Origin: Halarchaeum grantii
GTDB taxonomy: Archaea > Halobacteriota > Halobacteria > Halobacteriales > Halobacteriaceae
NCBI RefSeq assembly: GCF_014647455.2
Contig: NZ_BMPF01000004.1
Coordinates: forward strand, 116,980 to 180,979
Reading direction: 5' to 3'
DNA: 64,000 nt
Both the position numbers and the translations under genes were made by a program. Shown piece after piece: positions 58,080 to 64,000 of the stretch (position 1 is the stretch's first letter; each line of letters opens with the position of its first letter). The notes under the pieces are model-generated. The model was not told where the DNA came from and ran no database searches. It saw only the letters and a program-made list of their open reading frames with translations.

Positions 58080-59027
58080 ATGTCTACGACCAGAGACTCG
58101 TCGGTCTCCTTCGACCAGACCGACACGCGATCCGACGAGATGAACAGCACTATCGAACAGTGGATCGACGACCTCGTCGCCGGCGTCGACGACGCGCAGG
58201 CCAGCGAAGAGTTCCAGGAGTGGCTTGACGTCCAGAGTCGCTTTCACGACTACTCCTACCGGAACACGCTCCTCATCAAGCGGCAGTGTCCCGAGGCGAG
58301 CCGGGTTGCAGGCTACCGGACGTGGCAGGAGGAGTTCGACCGCCACGTCACGGAGGGTGAGTCGGCCATCTGGATCTGGGCACCGATCATTACCAAGCAG
58401 TGCCCGGAATGCGAGAACTCGCCGAGCTACCACGAGGATAGCGGCTGTGAGTACGACGAGACGCCGCCCGAGGAGTGGTCCGAGGGCCTGGTCGGGTTCA
58501 AGCCCGCGCCGGTGTTCGACATCTCCCAGACCGAGGGCGAGCCGCTTCCCGACCTGGACACGGAAGCGACCGGGGACGCCGGCGACCTCGTCGAGCAGTT
58601 GACTGACGCCGCTGACGACCTCGGCGTGACGGTGCGGATCGTTCCAGCCGAGGAGTGGACCCACGGCGAGGCGAAGGGCATCTGCGAGCAGCTGAGCCTC
58701 GTCGACGTTCAGCCGCTCGTCGAGGTGCGTGATCGGGAGAACGAGGCCGACCTCGCGCGGACGCTGATTCACGAGTACGCGCACGCTCTGCTCCACTTCG
58801 ACGTCGACGACGACACCGAGCGGGCAAAACGCGAAGTCGAGGCCGAAGCCGTCGCGTACGTCGTTGGGCGGTACTGCGGGCTCGACACGAGCGGATCGGC
58901 GTTCTACCTCGCTGCGTGGGAGTCGGACGATTCCGAGGTCGTTCGCGAGCGGCTCGGACGGATCAGTTCCACAGCAGAAGAGCTCATCGACGTGCTCGAA
59001 AGCGAATCCTCGTCCCAACATAGTTAA
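58080..59027 (+). CDS. ArdC-like antirestriction protein with HEYAH metallopeptidase domain
   Basis: 315 aa from ATG 58080. N-terminal ArdC-type ssDNA-binding region (LDVQSRFHDYSYRNTLLIKRQCPEASRVAGYRTWQEEFDRHV, then KQCPEC). C-terminal IrrE-like zinc metallopeptidase: HEYAHALLHF and the third ligand Glu in EVEAEAVAYVV. ArdC-type proteins protect plasmid DNA from host restriction when it enters single stranded. The Cys-rich insert suits a zinc site. It supports the view that this is a transferable plasmid. Confidence 0.85.
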   Translation: MSTTRDSSVSFDQTDTRSDEMNSTIEQWIDDLVAGVDDAQASEEFQEWLDVQSRFHDYSYRNTLLIKRQCPEASRVAGYRTWQEEFDRHVTEGESAIWIWAPIITKQCPECENSPSYHEDSGCEYDETPPEEWSEGLVGFKPAPVFDISQTEGEPLPDLDTEATGDAGDLVEQLTDAADDLGVTVRIVPAEEWTHGEAKGICEQLSLVDVQPLVEVRDRENEADLARTLIHEYAHALLHFDVDDDTERAKREVEAEAVAYVVGRYCGLDTSGSAFYLAAWESDDSEVVRERLGRISSTAEELIDVLESESSSQHS

Positions 59028-59065
59028 CCAACAGAGTGATGGATCCCTTCCGTTCTGTTGGCTAA
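59024..59065. repeat. TTAACCAAC / GTTGGCTAA paired element 4
   Basis: Half-sites 59024-59032 and 59057-59065 (one mismatch), spacer 24 nt. The first half-site overlaps the ArdC-like stop codon; the second runs into the next T-box. Confidence 0.7.
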
Positions 59066-59117
59066 GTTTTTCAGCGCCCGCCGAGGGGCGGAGGCGCATT
59101 CAGACCTCCGTCGAACG
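59064..59117 (+). promoter_or_regulatory. T-box/hairpin leader element before 59118
   Basis: TAAGTTTTTC then GCGCC...GGCGC (59074-59078 with 59093-59097) with inner CGCC/GGCG and the CGAGGGGCG core. Confidence 0.65.
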
Positions 59118-59933
59118 ATGACTGAACCCTATCTCACGACGGTCCTCGAGGAAGCCGAGCACGTTGCCGAGCAGCACGACCAGGTCGCTCGTACGACAGA
59201 CAACCAAGCCCACGAATACCTCCGATACGCCGTTCTCCGGGTGCTTGAAGGAGAGGCAGATCACCTCCCGGCGGACTGGACGCCGATCGACGGCGTAACC
59301 GTCGGCTACGGGAGCGACGATGCGATGTACGACAGCTGGAGCTCCAGCGAAGACTGGTGGGAGACCGTCCCGCCGCAGGAGGCGTGTACCCGCTTCCGGG
59401 TGTTCTTCCCGGACGACCACCAGACGGTTCCCCGCGACATCGTCGACGTGATGGCCGCGCTGGGTGCCTGGCGCGTCTGGACTGGGTGCGCAGCCGCGTG
59501 CGGCTCCTACGACCATCGCGAGCGCCGCGAAGTCCACTACCTGTGGCCGGAAGGCCATCCGGTGGAGGAAGTGCTCCACGAGCGGCTCAGTGGCCCTGCG
59601 GAAGCCGTCGCACCGGACGGAGGCCGAACGGGCGACGTTCGCGACCGACTGGTCGTCGACGAGAACGCAGAGTCACGGGATGATCTCGGGCCCCGCACGA
59701 AGCGTGCCGTCGCCGAAGCAATGGACGTCTCACTCCTCTCGAACGGTGGCCGCTACGAGGTACACTCCACCTCCGGGAGCCAGTACGAAGTCGACGTCAT
59801 CGACGAGTCGTGTTCCTGTCCCGACCGGCAGCAGCGCTCACCCGAAGACGGCTGCAAGCGTCGCGTCGATCACGAGATCAAACGGGGCCGTGTTCCCCGA
59901 CCAGATGGCCGACTCCCGACTGATGCGGACTGA
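59118..59933 (+). CDS. SWIM-type zinc-finger protein
   Basis: 271 aa from ATG 59118. Helical N-terminus (TTVLEEAEHVAEQHDQVARTTDNQAHEYLRYAVLRVLEGE), alpha/beta middle, and a C-terminal SWIM-like finger SGSQYEVDVIDESCSCPDRQQRSPEDGCKRRVDHEI with CxC...C...H order. SWIM fingers bind DNA or proteins and are common in haloarchaeal plasmid genes. Carries elements 4 and 5 of the TTAACCAAC set on both sides. Confidence 0.75.
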   Translation: MTEPYLTTVLEEAEHVAEQHDQVARTTDNQAHEYLRYAVLRVLEGEADHLPADWTPIDGVTVGYGSDDAMYDSWSSSEDWWETVPPQEACTRFRVFFPDDHQTVPRDIVDVMAALGAWRVWTGCAAACGSYDHRERREVHYLWPEGHPVEEVLHERLSGPAEAVAPDGGRTGDVRDRLVVDENAESRDDLGPRTKRAVAEAMDVSLLSNGGRYEVHSTSGSQYEVDVIDESCSCPDRQQRSPEDGCKRRVDHEIKRGRVPRPDGRLPTDAD

Positions 59934-59939
59934 CCCTGA

Positions 59940-59980
59940 TTAACCAACAGAACAGCCTTTTCACCACTGTCGTTGGTTAA
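59940..59980. repeat. TTAACCAAC / GTTGGTTAA paired element 5
   Basis: Half-sites 59940-59948 and 59972-59980, spacer 23 nt, six bases after the SWIM gene stop. No T-box/hairpin element follows; the next gene is on the other strand. Confidence 0.75.
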
Positions 59981-60006
59981 CGCAGGCAGTCGCGGTCTCG
60001 TCGTCG

Positions 60007-60555
60007 TCACGGAAGGTCTTCTGCCGCTTCAACAAGCTCCTTCTCGGTCTGCCAGGGATACAGCCGTCCCTCCCGGTCGAACAGCTCGAAGACGCCGTCC
60101 TGCATCCAGCCGAAGGGGTGCTCTTCGTCCTCGTACTCCCGCTTGAGAACATGGCTCTTCGAGAAGAACTCTGTCGTGCCGACGAGGAGGCCCTGCTCGA
60201 CGAGGAAGTCACTCGGTTCCTTCTCGGCGACGCCGACGAGGTAGGTCACGATGTCGGCGATGAGGCAGAACTTCTGGATGCTGTTGTCCCACTCACCACG
60301 GATGTCGACCATCCGGAAGGCGTAGGCGTCTTGCCGGCGGTTGAGGCGGTCGACCACGAGGTTCAGCCGCCGAATCGGCTCCCGGTCGTAGTTGCCCAGC
60401 ACGAAGTATGAGCGCTCGTTTTCGTAGACGGGAGTCAGTTCGCTCAGCGCGTGGAGAATCTCTTCGTTGTCCGCCAGCGAGATCTCCTCGTCGTCGAGTT
60501 GGTCCTTCGCACTGGTGAGGACTTCCTCGGGGACGGGCGGTTCCTCGTCGGACAT
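60007..60555 (-). CDS. Conserved haloarchaeal protein divergent from a HTH regulator
   Basis: 182 aa. MSDEEPPVPEEVLTSAKDQLDDEEISLADNEEILHALSELTPVYENERSYFVLGNYDREPIRRLNLVVDRLNRRQDAYAFRMVDIRGEWDNSIQKFCLIADIVTYLVGVAEKEPSDFLVEQGLLVGTTEFFSKSHVLKREYEDEEHPFGWMQDGVFELFDREGRLYPWQTEKELVEAAEDLP. An alpha/beta domain (SYFVLGNYDREPIRRLNLVVDRLN) resembles a nucleotide- or nuclease-like core but no motif is certain. Divergent from the wHTH gene with shared GTTTAC-type operators, so it is probably a regulated pair. Confidence 0.6.
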   Translation of the reverse strand: MSDEEPPVPEEVLTSAKDQLDDEEISLADNEEILHALSELTPVYENERSYFVLGNYDREPIRRLNLVVDRLNRRQDAYAFRMVDIRGEWDNSIQKFCLIADIVTYLVGVAEKEPSDFLVEQGLLVGTTEFFSKSHVLKREYEDEEHPFGWMQDGVFELFDREGRLYPWQTEKELVEAAEDLP

Positions 60556-60585
60556 ATATGCTTCCTCTCAGTGCCGTACGATATG

Positions 60586-60653
60586 GTTTACGGAGTAAAT
60601 CACCAGCTTAATCAGACGCGGTTTACGCCAGAGTGATTTACCCAAGGGTAAAC
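60586..60653. promoter_or_regulatory. GTTTAC-type palindromic operators in the divergent promoter
   Basis: Three related sites: GTTTAC-GGA-GTAAAT (60586-60600), GTTTAC...GATTTAC (60621-60641) and the perfect TTTACCC-AA-GGGTAAA (60637-60652). They cover the promoters of both 60555 (minus) and 60684 (plus). Confidence 0.65.
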
Positions 60654-60683
60654 TACTTGCCCCTAGGCCGTGTATCGTGTCGT

Positions 60684-61097
60684 ATGAGTACCGACCTGGG
60701 GACTGCTGAGGGGATGGAATCCCGCGAACTCGTTCACTTCGTCACCCAACAGACGCGGTTCGCGCTGATCAACAACATCCTCCAGCACCCCGAGCAGCTC
60801 CCCTCGATGTACGAACTCGAGGAGCTCAACCCCAGCGTGAGCGAGGCCACCGTCTACAAGCACGTCCAGAAGCTCATCGACGCCGGTATCGTCAAGGAAG
60901 TCGCCCTGGACGATGACCAGCGCCGACAGGGCTACCCGTGGAAGTTCTACGGGCTCACCGAAAACGGCCGGGAGTTCCTCGACGACCACAATCTCCTCGC
61001 AGCAGAGGAGACGCTCCAACAAATCTACAAGACCATCTCAGACAAGCCCGAGAAGATGGTCAAATACGAGAACGCCCCACGTCCGGAAGACGCGTAA
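60684..61097 (+). CDS. PadR/ArsR-like winged-helix regulator
   Basis: 137 aa from ATG 60684. Winged helix LVHFVTQQTRFALINNILQHPEQLPSMYELEELNPSVSEATVYKHVQKLIDAGIVKEV with beta wing (RQGYPWKFYGLTENGREFL) and C-terminal helix (AEETLQQIYKTI) for dimer formation. It probably binds the palindromes in the divergent region and controls both genes. The start is set by conservation; the upstream frame overlaps the operators. Confidence 0.8.
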   Translation: MSTDLGTAEGMESRELVHFVTQQTRFALINNILQHPEQLPSMYELEELNPSVSEATVYKHVQKLIDAGIVKEVALDDDQRRQGYPWKFYGLTENGREFLDDHNLLAAEETLQQIYKTISDKPEKMVKYENAPRPEDA

Positions 61098-61299
61098 CGC
61101 CCGAGCGTTCGGTCGAAATTAGCCACCAGTTTCGATTTTGTAGTCAGCCGCCAGCTCCTGAAACTCGTCTCTCTGTAAGTAATGAGCCAGTTCTCACCCC
61201 CAAGCTTGGCTTCACTGAATCGCGACCTTCCTTACTTGTGCAGCGGGTCACCGATTTCAGGGATAGAGTAGATGTCGTTATCGGGTATTAGAGACGGAT
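61098..61299. other. Spacer without a supported gene
   Basis: About 200 bases between the regulator gene and the MITE. No coding bias, no T-box/hairpin element and no clear repeat are seen. Confidence 0.35.
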
Positions 61300-61424
61300 G
61301 GCTCTGTTGAAACCCTCTTGCCGTCTTGTGGTTTGCTGAAAAGCCAGTTTCGTAGCGGATCCGTCTGATCCGGTCGGAAGAGGCAGCCTTCCCAATGTCA
61401 AATTTAAAGGATTTCAACAAAGCC
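61300..61424. mobile_element. 125-bp MITE with 8-bp target duplication
   Basis: Terminal inverted repeats GGCTCTGTTGAAACCC (61300-61315) and GGATTTCAACAAAGCC (61409-61424) match at 14 of 16 bases. Identical 8-bp direct repeats AGACGGAT flank it at 61292-61299 and 61425-61432. No transposase gene fits in 125 bp. The end sequence and 8-bp duplication resemble IS6-type ISH elements; the mobilising transposase is not in the window. Confidence 0.8.
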
Positions 61425-61623
61425 AGACGGATAACTATCGTAGAGGTCGCTTACTCGTCTGTTGCGCCCGTTTCGTTCGATGTAGGCGATACGGGTAACT
61501 CGGATAGTACGGGCGATACGGGTTCTACAAGTAATGCGGTAGAAATCAGAGTGAACTATTTGAGTCAGTTATGTGGCGAGACAGAGTTCAACCAAAACCC
61601 AACATCACCGAGTGTCTATGGGG

Positions 61624-61743
61624 TCAGTCGGAACCGGGATTGGCGTCGAAGGTGGTGCAGGTGTGTTCGACGATGCGTTCGGGGAGGCCGGTCGCGCCAC
61701 AGACGGTGCAGGTGGCGAGCGGCGGAGTGGCGGACTGACTCAT
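61624..61743 (-). CDS. 39-aa zinc-finger microprotein
   Basis: MSQSATPPLATCTVCGATGLPERIVEHTCTTFDANPGSD. CxxC followed by HxC makes one compact zinc site (C12, C15, H27, C29). Its ATG is next to the start of the TFB remnant on the other strand. Haloarchaea are known for such small zinc-finger proteins. Too short for usual gene callers. Confidence 0.45.
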   Translation of the reverse strand: MSQSATPPLATCTVCGATGLPERIVEHTCTTFDANPGSD

Positions 61744-61745
61744 AG

Positions 61746-62189
61746 GGTGGTGTCGACGTCGTAGAGGCGGTGGCAGCGGCGAGCGTCTATGCCGCCTGCC
61801 GGTGCAACGGCCGAACCCTCCCACTCGCGGACGTCGTCGCGGCCGCACGCGTCGGCGAGAATCGCGTGACCAACGCCTACGCAACCCTGAACGAGGAACT
61901 CGGACTGCCAGCCCAGCCGATGCAGCCTCATGCGTATCTCCCACGTCTCGCCTCCAGTCTCGACGTTCCGGACGCGGTTCGGCGACAGGCGCGGACGCTC
62001 GCAGAGCGGGCTGAAGAGACACAAATCGTCCACGGTGCGTCACCGCCGGGATTCGCGGCAGCCTGCCTCTATCAGGCTGCACAGCGGGCTGACTATCGAC
62101 TCACGCAGGCCGCGGTCGCCGACGTCGCCGGTGTCGCGGCCAACACAGTTCGCGGGCATCGCGATACACTCCGTAACGAACTCCAGTAA
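61746..62189 (+). pseudogene. TFB remnant: C-terminal half of a third TFIIB paralogue
   Basis: Reads VEAVAAASVYAACRCNGRTLPLADVVAAARVGENRVTNAYATLNEELGLPAQPMQPHAYLPRLASSLDVPDAVRRQARTLAERAEETQIVHGASPPGFAAACLYQAAQRADYRLTQAAVADVAGVAANTVRGHRDTLRNELQ. It aligns to TFB-1 and TFB-2 from the end of the first cyclin repeat to the stop. The zinc ribbon, linker and most of the first repeat are missing and an upstream in-frame stop (61743-61745) blocks a longer product. The deletion edge lies beside the small zinc gene and 320 bp after the MITE. Confidence 0.75.
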
Positions 62190-62259
62190 GGCACTGTCCG
62201 GGTTGTGGACGGCCGGTAGCGGAACGTAGTCTTAAGTTGATTCAAGGAAACCACCCAAT

Positions 62260-62535
62260 ATGAGCAATTGGCAGGAACTCTCTGCAGACGTCCTGAGTGG
62301 AAGCGAGTATACGAACGCTGAACGTGGTTGGCGAAACACGGAAACCAATGCAGAAGTCGTCGTGTACGGCGTCGAGGGGACCGGAATGGAGGACATTACA
62401 GACAAAGAGTGGGCGGTACAGCATCCAGCTGACGAAAATGACGAGCACACCCACTTCTTCGACGATCTAGACGCTGCTGTCGACTACGCGGAGAGATATG
62501 TTGGGGAAAATCCGTCGCCTGTCGCAGAGTTCTAG
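62260..62535 (+). CDS. Small acidic protein, 91 aa
   Basis: MSNWQELSADVLSGSEYTNAERGWRNTETNAEVVVYGVEGTGMEDITDKEWAVQHPADENDEHTHFFDDLDAAVDYAERYVGENPSPVAEF. A four-strand beta start followed by a helix (DDLDAAVDYAERYV), similar in layout to small haloarchaeal proteins of unknown role. AGTCTTAAG 25-30 nt before the ATG is the likely TATA box. Confidence 0.6.
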   Translation: MSNWQELSADVLSGSEYTNAERGWRNTETNAEVVVYGVEGTGMEDITDKEWAVQHPADENDEHTHFFDDLDAAVDYAERYVGENPSPVAEF

Positions 62536-62641
62536 ATCTCGGTAGCTGGGTATCTTTGTCCGGCTTCGAAAAGCCAGGACGACTATTCGATGGTTAGCTG
62601 AAGGCCACTAGGCTCTTGGCGGGGCGCCGAGAGGGCAGAGT

Positions 62642-63949
62642 ATGGAACGCAGGCGTCCGGTTGTGGTCCTCGCTGTCGTCGCGCTCGTCCTCCTCGCGGG
62701 CTGTGCTGGTGGTGGACTACAGGAGAACTCGCTGACGGCGACACAGCAGTCGACGACCGGTGTCCAAACACAGACGGTGAACGGCTCGGTCGACGTCCAC
62801 TTCATCAACGTCGGCCAATCTGTGAGCACGCTGATCGTCGGGCCGTCCGGTGAGACGATGCTCGTCGATACGGGGCATTATCGCGATGACGGCGAGTACG
62901 TCCTCGAGTACCTGAAAGCGCACAACATCACGCGGATCGACTATCTGGTGACCTCCCACAATGACGCCGACCACATCGGCGGCAACGCCCAAGTCATCGA
63001 GTACTACGAGACGCAAGCGAACGGAATCGGCGCCGTCTATGATCCGGGTATTGCGGCGAGCACACAGACGTATCAGGCATATCTCGACGCCGTCGAGCAG
63101 TACAACGTCACGCTCTACGAGACGCGTGCCGGCGACCAGATTCCCTTCAAGGGTGTGAACGTCTCCGTCCTAGGGCCGCCCGAACCCTACCTCGAGGACG
63201 GGGCTCGAAACGAGAACAGTATCGTGCTCAAACTCGGCTTCGGCCAGACAAGCTTCCTCCTTACTGGTGATGCCGAGCAGGCCGAAGAGGAGTACCTCGT
63301 CAACACCTATGGCGACCGGTTGAACGTGACGGTGCTCAAAGCCGGCCATCACGGCAGTGCGTCCAGCACCGGAACCGCGCTACTCGACGTGGCGTCACCG
63401 AAAGCCGTCATCGTTTCGAGCGGCTGGAACAACCAATACGGCCATCCGGCCACCGAAACGCTTGAACGGCTCGCAGCGCGCGATCTCCCGACGTATTGGA
63501 CGGCGACACACGGCACGATCGTCTTGACGAGCAATGGCACCACAGTCACGGTCAAGACTCAGCAGGCCGCACCGACTGACCCGATGGCGCTTCGCGACGG
63601 CGAGCCAATCGAGCCAGGCACATTGACAGGCGTCGAGATTCGGGCAGTCCTCCGTGGGAGTGGTGACTGGCAGGCACCGACCACGACGACGAGTACGGAC
63701 AGCACGACGACCGTCGCTGATGGTGGTGTTGATCCGACGACGCTCGACGTCGTCGACGTCCAAGCCAACGCCCCGGAGGGCCAGCCGGCAACGGCCGAAT
63801 ACGTCGTCTTCAAGAATACCGGCAACGCCACACTCGACCTGGGTGGGTGGACAGTCGCCGACAGCGCTGACCATACGTATACGATTCCCGACGGCGTCAC
63901 ACTCCCGCCCAATGAGACGATTACCCTGCATACATCCGTCTTTAGTTAA
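62642..63949 (+). CDS. Secreted lipoprotein metallo-beta-lactamase-fold protein with partial lamin-tail domain
   Basis: 435 aa. Lipoprotein signal VVLAVVALVLLAGC (Cys ~21), then a ComEC/Rec2-like metallo-beta-lactamase domain: DVHFINVGQSVSTLIV, VTSHNDADHIGG (metal ligands), LLTGDAE and LKAGHHGS. It probably acts outside the cell on nucleic acid or another phosphoester. After a Thr/Ser/Asp-rich linker, residues ~365-435 begin a lamin-tail (LTD) fold (VFKNTGNATLDLGGWTVADSADHTYTIPDGVTLPPNETITLHT) but stop before its last strands, so the domain is cut short by about 30 residues. Starts behind a weak T-box/hairpin-like sequence. Confidence 0.8.
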   Translation: MERRRPVVVLAVVALVLLAGCAGGGLQENSLTATQQSTTGVQTQTVNGSVDVHFINVGQSVSTLIVGPSGETMLVDTGHYRDDGEYVLEYLKAHNITRIDYLVTSHNDADHIGGNAQVIEYYETQANGIGAVYDPGIAASTQTYQAYLDAVEQYNVTLYETRAGDQIPFKGVNVSVLGPPEPYLEDGARNENSIVLKLGFGQTSFLLTGDAEQAEEEYLVNTYGDRLNVTVLKAGHHGSASSTGTALLDVASPKAVIVSSGWNNQYGHPATETLERLAARDLPTYWTATHGTIVLTSNGTTVTVKTQQAAPTDPMALRDGEPIEPGTLTGVEIRAVLRGSGDWQAPTTTTSTDSTTTVADGGVDPTTLDVVDVQANAPEGQPATAEYVVFKNTGNATLDLGGWTVADSADHTYTIPDGVTLPPNETITLHTSVFS

Positions 63950-64000
63950 GCGAGAAACCGCGTGATAGCGGCGGCTTATCGAGGCATCTTTCGGAAGGAA

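Noticed and set aside
57714..59099. 461-aa minus-strand frame over the ArdC-like gene
   Set aside because: The plus-strand ArdC-like gene has clear motifs (HEYAH) and a leader element; the antisense frame has none.
62610..62641. T-box/hairpin-like GGCGGGGCGCCGAGAGGG before 62642
   Set aside because: It contains the GAGAGGG core but no convincing stem and only a weak T-rich stretch, so it is not counted among the copies.
1..64000. CRISPR array or cas genes
   Set aside because: No regularly spaced direct repeats of 24-40 bp and no cas motifs were seen. The TTAACCAAC pairs are far apart and inverted.
1..64000. Replication origin with an orc1/cdc6 or repH gene
   Set aside because: No gene of either family is present; the RPA-like genes and primase-like remnant alone do not mark an origin. 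The origin is probably outside the window.

Overview
The window is a haloarchaeal (class Halobacteria) accessory replicon or integrated plasmid region. Evidence: high GC, acidic proteins, TATA-type promoters about 27 nt ahead of start codons, two TFB (archaeal TFIIB) genes, bacterio-opsin-activator-type HTH proteins, IS1341-type TnpB genes, and many short Cys-rich proteins seen almost only in halophilic archaea. No rRNA, tRNA or CRISPR array was found.

Layout. 0-5 kb: OB-fold RPA-like protein, a primase-like C-terminal remnant, and an AT-richer cargo operon (wHTH / PLD-like / Zn ribbon). 5-14.5 kb: TFB-1, a membrane operon, L-lactate utilisation (lldP, LutC-like LUD protein, LutB/A fusion), a pseudogene, and an HTH/PIN pair. 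15-20.4 kb: a second RPA-like copy with the same structured leader and 3' repeat, a LAGLIDADG endonuclease, and an AT-rich pair (842-aa membrane protein plus small partner). 20.6-26.6 kb: TFB-2, a TnpB, small plasmid proteins. 25.8-32 kb: HTH regulator, Zn/Cd-type ATPase, aconitase. 32-45.9 kb: many small proteins, DUF2080-TnpB, and DNA-defence proteins (700-aa solenoid protein, membrane-tethered Mrr, GmrSD, possible Mom-like protein). 45.9-57.5 kb: metal and halide resistance: merA with an HxlR regulator, a second disulfide oxidoreductase, ArsR/P-type ATPase/HMA chaperone, arsR-acr3-arsC, and a crcB pair behind a fluoride riboswitch. 57.6-64 kb: ArdC-like antirestriction protein, SWIM protein, a divergent regulator pair, a MITE with 8-bp target duplication, a TFB remnant, and a lipoprotein metallo-beta-lactamase.

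The most unusual signal is regulatory. About 16 genes, including both TFBs, are preceded by one composite element: a T-rich box followed at near-fixed distance by a GC-rich hairpin whose stem varies with compensation while the loop keeps a GATGGGTG / GAGAGGGGTG core. Five loci also carry a long-range inverted pair TTAACCAAC...GTTGGTTAA with a 21-24 nt spacer, four of them just upstream of such an element. The genes carrying the element look like one plasmid regulon; the AT-richer defence cargo genes lack it and use ordinary TATA promoters.
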